Part shown: positions 15,395 through 21,454 of the stretch, piece after piece
Numbering within the stretch: position 1 is the stretch's first letter
How the letters are laid out: the number at the start of each line of letters is the position of its first letter
Assembly: GCA_017550445.1 (NCBI GenBank)
Contig: JAFZOV010000041.1
Span: 1-21,454 of the forward strand
Origin: Fibrobacter sp.
GTDB taxonomy: Bacteria; Fibrobacterota; Fibrobacteria; Fibrobacterales; Fibrobacteraceae
Reading direction: 5' to 3'
Length of the DNA: 21,454 nt
Notes under the pieces: generated by a model
The model's database searches: none
Told to the model about the DNA's origin: nothing
What the model saw: the letters and a program-made list of their open reading frames with translations, nothing else
Translations under genes and position numbers: made by a program

Positions 15395-15418
15395 TTTTTG
15401 ACATTGAAATGTCAAAAA
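15395..15418. promoter_or_regulatory. Operator-like perfect palindrome TTTTTGACATT-GA-AATGTCAAAAA
   Basis: The two 11-bp arms are perfect inverted copies with a 2-base centre. The left arm contains TTGACA (15398-15403), which is also the -35 box of the promoter described next, so a bound dimer would block RNA polymerase. No T-tract follows it on the plus strand, and the stem is AT-rich, so a terminator role for the amidase gene is less likely. Confidence 0.6.
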
Positions 15419-15426
15419 TATATTGT
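15398..15426 (+). promoter_or_regulatory. Promoter of the 43-residue gene
   Basis: Consensus TTGACA (15398-15403) and TATTGT (15421-15426) lie 17 bases apart. The 43-residue gene begins 47 bases downstream. An alternative -10, TATAGT (15432-15437), lacks a matching -35. Confidence 0.6.
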
Positions 15427-15472
15427 ATCTTTATAGTAAGAAACGAATACGTCTAAACGTGTGAGGTAAACT

Positions 15473-15604
15473 ATGTCGAACACAAACAGACTCCAGTACG
15501 CCAAGGCTCTTATTAAAGCCGGCATCACTCGCGAGCTGATTCTCAAGATCACTTCGATCTCGAGTTATCAGTATTCCCAGATTCAAAGGGAACTCGCTGC
15601 TTAG
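15473..15604 (+). CDS. 43-residue helical mini-protein, HTH-like
   Basis: ATG 15473 is preceded by GAGG with six bases of spacing, and the frame ends with TAG at 15602-15604. The peptide is basic and likely helical. Residues 10-41 (A-K-A-L-I-K-A-G-I-T-R-E-L-I-L-K-I, then S-I-S-S-Y-Q-Y-S-Q-I-Q-R-E-L) have the spacing of two helices joined by a turn, as in small DNA-binding or resolvase-type HTH units. This is pattern reading, not a family match. Gene signals are unusually complete for such a small frame: a consensus promoter with an overlapping palindrome, a ribosome binding site, and a strong terminator 36 bases after the stop. It could be a small regulator acting at its own palindrome, or a leader peptide for the genes beyond the terminator. 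Confidence 0.7.
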   Translation: MSNTNRLQYAKALIKAGITRELILKITSISSYQYSQIQRELAA

Positions 15605-15606
15605 GG

Positions 15607-15623
15607 ATTCGCACATTGCGAAT
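15607..15623 (+). other. Small hairpin after the 43-residue gene
   Basis: ATTCGC (15607-15612), loop ACATT, GCGAAT (15618-15623) forms a 6-bp stem three bases past the stop codon. It lies upstream of the terminator and might compete with ribosomes finishing the small gene. Confidence 0.4.
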
Positions 15624-15639
15624 GGTGTTAGTCATTTCC

Positions 15640-15684
15640 GCACAGCCTGCCACCTCCAATGAGGAAAGGCAGGCTGTGCTTTTT
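15640..15684 (+). terminator. Strong rho-independent terminator
   Basis: GCACAGCCTGCC (15640-15651) and GGCAGGCTGTGC (15668-15679) form a perfect 12-bp GC-rich stem. The loop contains an inner CCTC/GAGG stem, and five T residues follow (15680-15684). It ends transcription of the 43-residue gene or acts as an attenuator for the genes downstream. Confidence 0.88.
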
Positions 15685-15711
15685 AGTTGCTTTCGCGACG
15701 GCTCCCTTTTG

Positions 15712-15975
15712 ATGGAAGCCAAAGATGGCAAAAAGCCAGCACGTTTTTACCTTAAACCAGGCGACATTTTTCCTTGGGACCAGTTTTTGCCAAAGTTGCT
15801 TGTCAACTGGCAACTCAGCGACTACAAGGATATTCCTAAAGAATTTAAGCCCCAAAAAAGAATTCCCGAGTTCGTGATTGAAGGTTTGCTCAAAGAGCCT
15901 CTCGAAACTCAACTCAAGATTCTCGCTACGCTGCGCGCCCAAGGATACTTTTGCCCCCTCACGGCAAGGAAATAA
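15712..15975 (+). CDS. Small hypothetical protein
   Basis: I do not recognise this protein. From ATG 15712 it has 87 residues, including a basic, aromatic N-terminal half (K-K-P-A-R-F-Y-L-K-P-G-D-I-F-P-W-D-Q-F) and a helical C-terminal part with E-G-L-L-K-E-P-L-E-T-Q-L-K-I-L. No signal peptide or membrane segment is seen. The frame is open back to 15616, but those first 32 codons lie across the terminator stem at 15640-15684, so an internal start is more plausible; GTG 15676 is another option. No ribosome binding site is clear for any of them. It ends 36 bases before the maltokinase-like gene and may be co-transcribed with it. Confidence 0.5.
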   Translation: MEAKDGKKPARFYLKPGDIFPWDQFLPKLLVNWQLSDYKDIPKEFKPQKRIPEFVIEGLLKEPLETQLKILATLRAQGYFCPLTARK

Positions 15976-15988
15976 TGTGGAATGTAGG
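15975..15988. repeat. 14-bp unit repeat, intergenic copy 2
   Basis: ATGTGGAATGTAGG, directly at the stop of the small hypothetical gene, matches the unit at 304-317 and 20577-20618 with one or two changes. Confidence 0.55.
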
Positions 15989-16011
15989 ATTATTAATTGT
16001 TAATTAAGCAC

Positions 16012-17268
16012 ATGTTTTCCGATATCATTCATAAGCGCTGGTTCATGGGCAAGGGCCGTAAGGTCCTTTCTATCGAAGAATACGATTCTATGAACATCGG
16101 CGGCACCAAGATTTCTATCGCCGCAGTCCACTTTGAAAGCGGTGAATGTGATTATTATGCAGTCATTGAAGACGAAAGCAAAATAGGCACCGTACTTGCC
16201 GAATATTTTGGGCAGAATTTCTCTAAAGAAAAACTGTTGCATGCAAAGCCCTTGAACGCCGAGCAAAGCAATTCGGCTTTCTATTCCAAGGGAGAATTCT
16301 TTTTCAAGCTATACCGCCGCTTGCAAGTCGGCGAGCACCCCGAAGCCGAAATCATGAAACACCTGAGTCAAAAAAGGGCGCAGGGATTTTCCAAGATCGC
16401 TCCGGATTTCTATGGTGATTTTAGCTACACAAAAGACGGAAACAAGCGTACCCTCGGCATTCTAGAAGAACATATTCCCGACGCCAAGAACGCCTGGGAA
16501 ATTTTCACCGACGTTCAAAACGGCAAGGCCGATTTTTATCAAAACGCAGCTCTTGAACTTGGACGAACCACAGCCTTGATGCACAAGGCTCTTAAAGATT
16601 TAGCAGGAACAGCCTCGCAACCCGAAGAAGTCCCCTATGAAAAGCTGATTGGGCTGTTGAAAGCAAATGGGAAAAATGATTTGGTCACGCGAGTGGAAAG
16701 CATTAGATTGCAAACTCAAGAGGAGGTCTCCACCGTACGGGGACCATGCGCACTAAGCAACAAGTTGCTAAGTGCTGTCCGCCCAGGTCAAGCCCGGGAA
16801 GACAAGCAGAACGCTGACATTCCGAAGCTCCTGCCGCAGCGCATTCACGGGGATTATCACCTGGGGCAGCTGCTTTACAAAGATGGCAAATTCATCGTAT
16901 TGGACTTTGAAGGTGAACCCACTCGCACACTCGAATACAGGCGCCGCCTCCGCTCCCCCGCCGCCGACATAGCCGGCATGCTCCGCAGCTTCGCCTATGC
17001 CAGCGCCATGCGGCAACAAAATTCCGCTATAGATTGCCACGCGCCCTTGTCGGGCGCTCGCAATGACGTATACATCGAAAATTTTGAGCAGCTCTCCGCC
17101 GAAGCCTTTTTACAAGGCTACAGCGAAGAAAGCGGCATTCCCGTGCCGCAATTAAAAGAAGAGGCCTCGCCCTATGTACTGGGCAAGGCCATCTACGAAG
17201 CCTGTTACGAACTAGAATTCCGACCCGACTGGTTCTGGATCCCTGAAAAAGCTCTAACAGCAATTTAA
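16012..17268 (+). CDS. Maltokinase-like phosphotransferase (GlgE pathway type) with in-frame repeat inserts
   Basis: Maltokinase phosphorylates maltose with ATP to maltose 1-phosphate, the donor that GlgE uses to extend alpha-glucans. The 418-residue protein starts with the cap-domain motif K-R-W-F-M-G-K-G-R (8-16). It has a likely ATP-contact Lys in F-F-F-K-L-Y (96-101), the catalytic loop H-G-D-Y-H-L-G-Q (279-286), metal-binding D-F-E-G-E-P (298-303), and the family-typical R-R-x-x-R-S-P-A-A-D-I-A-G-M-L-R-S-F. Residues of about 236-266 and 340-354 are encoded by palindromic repeats and fall outside these motifs. Neither glgE nor treS is in the window, so a related sugar kinase is possible. 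ATG 16012 is preferred to TTG 15997. Its stop overlaps the end of convergent queA by four bases. Confidence 0.82.
   Translation: MFSDIIHKRWFMGKGRKVLSIEEYDSMNIGGTKISIAAVHFESGECDYYAVIEDESKIGTVLAEYFGQNFSKEKLLHAKPLNAEQSNSAFYSKGEFFFKLYRRLQVGEHPEAEIMKHLSQKRAQGFSKIAPDFYGDFSYTKDGNKRTLGILEEHIPDAKNAWEIFTDVQNGKADFYQNAALELGRTTALMHKALKDLAGTASQPEEVPYEKLIGLLKANGKNDLVTRVESIRLQTQEEVSTVRGPCALSNKLLSAVRPGQAREDKQNADIPKLLPQRIHGDYHLGQLLYKDGKFIVLDFEGEPTRTLEYRRRLRSPAADIAGMLRSFAYASAMRQQNSAIDCHAPLSGARNDVYIENFEQLSAEAFLQGYSEESGIPVPQLKEEASPYVLGKAIYEACYELEFRPDWFWIPEKALTAI
16725..16798. repeat. Composite in-frame palindromic insert in the maltokinase-like gene
   Basis: Three hairpins follow each other within the reading frame. 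The first is GGTCTCC/GGGGACC with loop ACCGTAC (16725-16745). The second is a 26-base near-perfect palindrome at 16750-16775 containing AAGCAACAAGTTGCTAAGT, the exact reverse complement of 371-389. The third is CCCAGG-TCAAG-CCCGGG (16782-16798). They encode about residues 238-263, just before the catalytic loop. TAGATTGC at 16704-16711 resembles the terminus of the element at 17031. Confidence 0.65.
17031..17068. repeat. In-frame inverted GTCATTGCGAG element in the maltokinase-like gene
   Basis: Read on the minus strand, the element runs from GTCATTGCGAG to GCAATCT, the same termini as at 338 and 5631. The outer stem is ATTGC (17033-17037) with GCAAT (17060-17064), and the inner stem is GCGCCC-TTGTC-GGGCGC (17041-17057). 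It is in frame and encodes I-D-C-H-A-P-L-S-G-A-R-N-D (residues 340-352). Confidence 0.7.
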
Positions 17269-18320
17269 AGAATCAGCATTCCATCGCCGTAGCTGAACAG
17301 TTTCATTTTATTTTCGACAGCCATTTTATAGGCTTCGAGCGTATTTTCGCGGCCATAGAATGCGGACACCAGCAAAATGAGGCTGCTCTTGGGCCAATGG
17401 AAATTCGTCAGAAGGCCATCCACAATCTTGTAGCGGTAACCGGGATAGAAGAACGCATGGGTGATACCCTTTTGCGGTTTCAGGAATCCGTTAGCATCGG
17501 CAATCGTTTCAATCACGCGGGTGCTCGTGGTGCCAACAGTCACAATGCGACCACCTTCGCGCTTGGCCTTGTTGATGATGTCGGCGTTTTCGGCGGTGAG
17601 CTCGTAATGTTCACCGTGCATCTTGTGCTGCGTAAAGTCTTCCACCGAAATATTCTGGAATGTTCCCGGGCCCACATGCAGCGTGACTTCAGCAACATAT
17701 ACGCCCTTCGCCTTCAAGGCTTCGAGCATTTCTTCACTAAAGTGCAAGCTCGCTGTCGGGGCAGCCACTGCGCCAGAATACTTTGCAAAAATCGTCTGGT
17801 ACGCCTTCTTGTCATCTTCATCATCGGGGCGGTCAATGTAAGGCGGCAGCGGCACATGACCTTCGCGATTCATCACCGCTTCAAGCTCCACCGGTGTTAC
17901 TGCAAAGCGCAGCACACGGGCGCCGTCTTCTTTGATATCTTCGACAACCGTCTTGACGCCGGCAATTTCAAGTTCGCGACCGATTTTGAAAGCCTTTCCC
18001 GGACGAACCTGAGCCTCATAGCGGGCGGAACCGTCTTCGGCAGGAATCAGTGCCTGCACCAGAAGCGTTTCCACTTCGCCACCATGCATCGTGTGGCCAT
18101 ACAAACGTGCCGGAATCACCTTTGTATTGTTCACCACCAGGCAATCACCCGGCTTAAAAAGGTCTACAATTTCAGGAGCCTTCAGAATATGGCGTTCGCT
18201 GCCATCCTTCGGGCAATGCAAAATACGTGTTTTTCCCTTGCCCGCCGTGCGGCTAGCAATCAGCTCTTTAGGGAATTCAAAATTATAGTCAGAAAGATTA
18301 TGCGATTCCATTTTAGGCAT
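17265..18320 (-). CDS. queA: S-adenosylmethionine:tRNA ribosyltransferase-isomerase QueA
   Basis: QueA transfers and rearranges the ribosyl part of S-adenosylmethionine onto preQ1 at tRNA position 34, giving epoxyqueuosine, in the cytoplasm. The 351-residue product has normal family length. Recognisable segments are Y-N-F-E-F-P-K-E-L-I-A near the start, D-C-L-V-V-N-N-T-K-V-I-P-A-R-L, L-P-P-Y-I, Q-T-I-F-A, A-A-P-T-A-S-L-H-F, H-V-G-P-G-T-F-Q, T-S-T-R-V-I-E and N-F-H-W-P-K-S-S-L. The gene overlaps the end of the WYL regulator gene by eight bases if it starts at ATG 18320; ATG 18311, just past the WYL stop, is the alternative. It is last in a three-gene minus-strand operon, and its stop overlaps the convergent maltokinase-like gene. 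No tgt or other queuosine gene is adjacent. Confidence 0.95.
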   Translation of the reverse strand: MPKMESHNLSDYNFEFPKELIASRTAGKGKTRILHCPKDGSERHILKAPEIVDLFKPGDCLVVNNTKVIPARLYGHTMHGGEVETLLVQALIPAEDGSARYEAQVRPGKAFKIGRELEIAGVKTVVEDIKEDGARVLRFAVTPVELEAVMNREGHVPLPPYIDRPDDEDDKKAYQTIFAKYSGAVAAPTASLHFSEEMLEALKAKGVYVAEVTLHVGPGTFQNISVEDFTQHKMHGEHYELTAENADIINKAKREGGRIVTVGTTSTRVIETIADANGFLKPQKGITHAFFYPGYRYKIVDGLLTNFHWPKSSLILLVSAFYGRENTLEAYKMAVENKMKLFSYGDGMLIL

Positions 18321-19302
18321 CCATCTCAGCGAGAGCCTTTTTCAACAACTGTTTGACTTCTTCTTTAAGCGACGCTGGTTTTAAAATGCGGACATCGCCA
18401 GCAACACCCTTCAACCAGGTCTTGAAATCCGGCGTAATGCGGAGTTTCATGTCCACAATCATATTCTTGTTCTTGTCGTAACGCTTAGAAATTTCAGGGT
18501 TAAAATGCGAACGTTCGAACTGGGTCTGCAACCATTTAGATTCAGCCTTGATTTCAAGGGAAACATCTTCCGGTTTGCTAGTATCCGTATACTTGCCAAA
18601 TGCGTATTTATAATGCATCGCCGCATCAAAAATAAACTTAGGCATGGCATGGTTCGTTTCTTGCACGTTCTTAATCTGTTCGAAAAGGTAATTCTTGAAA
18701 GTCTGATTTCCCTTTTCATCTTCTTCGCCAGCAACCAAATACAAGGTATCCACACGCATAATCACCTTGACCGGGTTCACTTCCTTGATTTCTTCAGAAA
18801 TTCCGGAATGTTCGGTGGCATGGCAATACTGGATCTTGATTGCAAAACCTTCGTGAATGGCCTTGAGCACACGATTGACCATGGTATCTTGCAGCTTGTC
18901 ATCGCTGAAGGGGCCGTAATCAAGCACATAGTCTGGGTCCGTCGAAATAGCCTCAGGCTTAAAGTCTTCAGGATTCGTGGTCTGCATGGTCTTGATGACT
19001 TTATCCAGAAGCTTAACCGTCTTGATTTCAGGGGCCGCATTGGCAGGCAAGTTCTTCTTGATTTTTTCAAGTTGCTTTACGACTTCCTGATTAAAGTTTG
19101 CTTCTTTATCCGTCTGAATAATGTAGAAGGTTTCACCGTTTTCCTTGAACTTACGGAGGCCGCAATTTTCTTCGCTAATCACTTCCAAGTGGCGGAAAAT
19201 GGTGCGCGGACCGCAACCCATCAGCTTAGCCAAGCCGTTAACAGTCTGCTTGACTTTCAGTTTGCTTTTGATTGCATTGATTTTTTCGTAACCGGTTGCC
19301 AT
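18313..19302 (-). CDS. WYL-domain transcriptional regulator (YafY-like)
   Basis: The 329-residue product has an N-terminal winged-helix region (about 5-62; the likely recognition helix is near G-P-R-T-I-F-R-H-L-E-V-I). A lysine-rich linker follows, then a WYL domain (about 140-235; T-L-Y-L-V-A-G-E-E-D at 186-195 replaces the W-Y-L signature with L-Y-L). The C-terminal extension (about 245-325, W-L-K-G-V-A-G-D-V-R-I-L-K-P) is typical of this regulator group. WYL domains are thought to sense nucleic acids or small ligands; the ligand here is unknown. ATG 19302 has a near-perfect AGGAGG five bases upstream; the in-frame GTG at 19308 lies inside that site. The upstream gene's TAG stop overlaps it, and queA overlaps the 3' end. 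Confidence 0.88.
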   Translation of the reverse strand: MATGYEKINAIKSKLKVKQTVNGLAKLMGCGPRTIFRHLEVISEENCGLRKFKENGETFYIIQTDKEANFNQEVVKQLEKIKKNLPANAAPEIKTVKLLDKVIKTMQTTNPEDFKPEAISTDPDYVLDYGPFSDDKLQDTMVNRVLKAIHEGFAIKIQYCHATEHSGISEEIKEVNPVKVIMRVDTLYLVAGEEDEKGNQTFKNYLFEQIKNVQETNHAMPKFIFDAAMHYKYAFGKYTDTSKPEDVSLEIKAESKWLQTQFERSHFNPEISKRYDKNKNMIVDMKLRITPDFKTWLKGVAGDVRILKPASLKEEVKQLLKKALAEMDA

Positions 19303-19311
19303 AGGCACCTC

Positions 19312-20550
19312 CTATACAATTCTTAATCTATTTTCAATAGATGTCGTCTTGACGTTTTTCAAAACAGTGGCAAATGCAAGCTCTTTCTGCAAAATGGATT
19401 GGACAGAACCTTCCAACAAAAATCTTCGATTGTTGCAAGAAACCCTAATATTGGCGCCACGCAAAAAGGTACTGGCTGAAATTTCCGCTTCAATTTTTTT
19501 ACAAAGTTCTACGTTCATCGGCTCATAAATTTCAGTCACCAGACAAATCAAGTCACGAACACCCGGAATTTCGGCCAAACGATTTTCCAAATCCTTCGGT
19601 CGTTCATTTTCGTAGCAAGAAGCTTCCAGCTGAACTTTGCCATCTTGCACATCGAGCTTGCAATCGAACAAGCGCATCCCCGGAGCTTCAATTTGTTCGT
19701 ACACAGTCTCTTTGATTTGAGAATCCGTCACAAAAGGCGATACCAGGACTCGGGTAAAATCAACGCACCCGCGAACCTTGGGCAAGGCGTTTATGCACCG
19801 TTCCATCGCCCGCTGAATCGAAAGATTTTCAACAAGGCCATTCAAGTAAACAATACCCTGTCCCACTTCGACTGTGACCTTGGAATAGTGATCCGGAAAA
19901 ACCTGGGCAAGCTTGCCTTGCACAATGGCACACAGCTTGTCGTTCGGCAAATTTTGCGCCAACGGCGGAAGCGTAATAAAGACAAGGGTTCTGTCTTTTA
20001 AAAGAACCACCAACTTGTCTTTTTCACCATCATTCACCAAACCGACCGCAACACCAAACTGATTGCGAATGGCATGGTAGATGCAATCACCCAGAAGAGT
20101 CTGCGCGCTTTGTATGGGCAACAAACGATAACCCTCGGGTGATTCTTCGTCTTCAATATCCAATTTAGGCCGTTCAATCCTTTGATCTGGGCCACCATCG
20201 TAATTGACGACAATAATCTGCTTGTCCGGCGATTGGAAAACGCTCTTGACAACGCCGGGTTTGGGCGTTCCCTTAAAATATATCCAGTTACCCGCCACTA
20301 TGCGGTTATAGCCATATATCTTGGCATAATCCTGATTGACAAATTCTCGATTGCAAAAAACAAATTCATTCGAGAACGCGACAAACATAGTGCCGCAAGC
20401 ATCGCAACAGCATAGCAGTGGAATGTGCGGATCCATTCCCCCAAAGGTCGAATAAGCCTCCCGGGCAAAAATGCCGTGTTCCGTCACCTTTTGGCAACGG
20501 CGGCAAAATAGCCTTTGAGAGTACAACCTATGTGGAAATTGGGAACGCAT
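19312..20550 (-). CDS. Zn-ribbon protein with three BON-like domains
   Basis: The 412-residue product starts with a probable zinc ribbon: C16-x-x-C19 and, after 29 residues, C49-x-x-C52 (with extra C47 and C48). A middle region of about 60-200 is not recognised. The C-terminal half appears to contain three consecutive BON-like modules, at about 204-270, 276-342 and 346-411. Each has an alpha-beta-beta-alpha-beta pattern with V-x-L-x-G/A-x-V at the central turn (V-Y-L-N-G-L-V; V-Q-L-E-A-S-C; F-L-L-E-G-S-V) and a following P-x-V-R/K. BON proteins are usually periplasmic, but no signal peptide or membrane helix is visible here, so this one is probably cytoplasmic. No ribosome binding site precedes ATG 20550. 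It is first in the operon with the WYL regulator and queA. Confidence 0.72.
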   Translation of the reverse strand: MRSQFPHRLYSQRLFCRRCQKVTEHGIFAREAYSTFGGMDPHIPLLCCCDACGTMFVAFSNEFVFCNREFVNQDYAKIYGYNRIVAGNWIYFKGTPKPGVVKSVFQSPDKQIIVVNYDGGPDQRIERPKLDIEDEESPEGYRLLPIQSAQTLLGDCIYHAIRNQFGVAVGLVNDGEKDKLVVLLKDRTLVFITLPPLAQNLPNDKLCAIVQGKLAQVFPDHYSKVTVEVGQGIVYLNGLVENLSIQRAMERCINALPKVRGCVDFTRVLVSPFVTDSQIKETVYEQIEAPGMRLFDCKLDVQDGKVQLEASCYENERPKDLENRLAEIPGVRDLICLVTEIYEPMNVELCKKIEAEISASTFLRGANIRVSCNNRRFLLEGSVQSILQKELAFATVLKNVKTTSIENRLRIV

Positions 20551-20562
20551 GGAAAATGTGAG

Positions 20563-20618
20563 CTGTGGAGTGTGAGATGTGGAATGTGGGATGTGGAATG
20601 TGAGATGTGGAATGTGAG
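20563..20618. repeat. Four tandem copies of a 14-bp unit, intergenic
   Basis: Units lie at 20563-20576 (CTGTGGAGTGTGAG), 20577-20590 (ATGTGGAATGTGGG), 20591-20604 and 20605-20618 (both ATGTGGAATGTGAG). Partial inverted copies (for example CACACATTACACATT, about 20649-20663) follow. They occupy the space between gltX and the Zn-ribbon/BON gene and so lie in the leader of the latter. Confidence 0.8.
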
Positions 20619-20662
20619 ATTAGTAATTAGTCATTACACATTTGTCACCACACATTACACAT

Positions 20663-20677
20663 TGCGGCGCAGCCGCA
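20663..20677 (-). terminator. Hairpin downstream of gltX
   Basis: TGCGGC, loop GCA, GCCGCA forms a 6-bp GC stem, nine bases beyond the gltX stop (on the minus strand). No U-tract follows on that strand, so termination is uncertain. Confidence 0.35.
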
Positions 20678-20685
20678 CACATTTG

Positions 20686-21454
20686 TCATTTCATTAACGG
20701 CAGCGCCACGTCGATGCGGCGGAGGACTTCGTCCTTGCCAATCAGTTCAAACATTTCCCAGAGGCCAGGGCCAGCGGTAACGCCAGACACGGCGAGACGC
20801 GGAGCACCGACGAGTTCACCGACCTTGTGACCGCAACGTTCAGCGAGGTCATAGAAGCCCTTTTCAATCACCGGAGTCTTGAAGTCTTCGATAGAGGCGA
20901 GCATGTCGCGCACGAGGGTTGCGATTTCCTTGGAGCCTTCACCAAAATGCTTCTTGGCGCCCTTTTCGTCGTAGGTCGTCGGAGCGACAAAGAAGTACAC
21001 AGCCATTTCAGCGAGGTCCTGCACAAAGTGGGCACGCGGCTTGAGCTGCTTCACGATTTCATCGAGGCGAGCTTCCGGTTCCTTCGAAAGGTCGATACCC
21101 TTTGCAGCAAGGCCTTCCTTCATGATGCCCTTGAGCATACCGTCATCGCACAGGTGAATGTGCTGGCCGTTCATCCACTGTAACTTCTTTTCGTCGAAGC
21201 TAGCAGACTTCGGGTTGATGCGTTCGAGCGTGAAGCTTTCGACCATTTCCTTAATCGTCATGACTTCGCGGTCGTCGCCCGGGTTCCAACCGAGGAGTGC
21301 GAGGTAGTTCACAAGCGTTTCCGGCAGGTAGCCGAGGTCGCGGAAGTCACCCACGGATGCAGCGCCCTTGCGCTTAGAAAGCTTACCGCCGTTCTTGTCG
21401 AGAATCACCGGCAAATGGCACCATACGGGCGGCTGCCAGCCGAAAGCCTTGTAA
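20686..21454 (-). CDS. gltX: Glutamyl-tRNA synthetase, C-terminal part
   Basis: This is the last 255 codons of a gene whose beginning lies beyond the right edge. It attaches glutamate to tRNA-Glu (and possibly tRNA-Gln, not decidable here). Near the edge the frame reads A-F-G-W-Q-P-P-V-W-C-H-L-P, then I-L-D-K-N-G-G-K-L-S-K-R-K-G, where K-L-S-K-R is the class I K-M-S-K-S-type ATP loop. This is followed by G-Y-L-P-E-T-L-V-N-Y-L-A-L-L-G-W, typical of GluRS, and the alpha-helical anticodon-binding region. The stop is TGA at 20688-20686. The 135-base gap to the next gene on the same strand holds tandem repeats, so co-transcription with that operon is uncertain. Confidence 0.95.
   Translation of the reverse strand, partial: YKAFGWQPPVWCHLPVILDKNGGKLSKRKGAASVGDFRDLGYLPETLVNYLALLGWNPGDDREVMTIKEMVESFTLERINPKSASFDEKKLQWMNGQHIHLCDDGMLKGIMKEGLAAKGIDLSKEPEARLDEIVKQLKPRAHFVQDLAEMAVYFFVAPTTYDEKGAKKHFGEGSKEIATLVRDMLASIEDFKTPVIEKGFYDLAERCGHKVGELVGAPRLAVSGVTAGPGLWEMFELIGKDEVLRRIDVALPLMK

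Noticed and set aside
15395..15418. Terminator of the amidase gene
   Set aside because: The palindrome is AT-rich, has no following T-run and overlaps a good promoter, so an operator is the better reading.

Overview
The window looks like a chromosomal segment of a Fibrobacter species (phylum Fibrobacterota). The main reason is a 765-residue lipoprotein at 10677-12974. It carries two copies of the Fibrobacter succinogenes major paralogous domain (TIGR02145-type; D-T-R-D-N-Q-V-Y, I-G-T-Q-x-W, C-P-x-G-W-H), joined by Ser-rich linkers typical of this genus. A maltokinase-type gene and a TonB-receptor-like barrel without an obvious SusD partner fit, but do not prove, that assignment. This is recognition by eye; no search was run.

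Layout. (1) 1-5033: the end of a GtrB/DPM1-type glycosyltransferase and guanylate kinase on the plus strand; then, on the minus strand, a Sua5-type threonylcarbamoyl-AMP synthase and a 963-residue protein with HEAT-like and DUF349 repeats. (2) 5161-7326: priA on the plus strand, divergent from the DUF349 gene. (3) 7480-14457: a five-gene minus-strand envelope block, in transcription order lipoprotein, TolA-like coiled-coil membrane protein, FISUC lipoprotein, TonB-receptor-like outer-membrane protein, VanX-type dipeptidase. (4) 14550-17268, plus strand: a Nit2-like amidase, a 43-residue helical mini-protein with an operator-like palindrome upstream and a strong terminator downstream, a small unknown gene, and a maltokinase-like gene. 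(5) 17265-20550, minus strand: a tightly packed operon of a Zn-ribbon/triple-BON protein, a WYL regulator and queA. (6) 20686-21454: the C-terminal part of glutamyl-tRNA synthetase.

Housekeeping genes (gmk, sua5, priA, queA, gltX) alternate with envelope and regulatory genes. Two gene pairs (13825/12974 and 20550/19302) share one junction design, in which the upstream TAG stop is part of the downstream AGGAG ribosome binding site; this suggests translational coupling.

The most unusual signal is a family of palindromic DNA elements with ends GTCATTGCGAG and GCAATCYAT. They lie between genes (upstream of gmk) and also in frame inside two enzymes. In PriA they fill the linker where a winged-helix domain is usually found. 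In the maltokinase-like protein they lie on both sides of the catalytic motifs. A 19-base motif, ACTTAGCAACTTGTTGCTT, is shared exactly between the gmk leader and the maltokinase coding sequence, on opposite strands. This resembles in concept the coding-sequence-invading palindromes described in Rickettsia. A second repeat type, the 14-base unit ATGTGGAATGTGAG, occurs in three separate intergenic sites. No RNA gene, CRISPR array, transposase or phage gene was seen.
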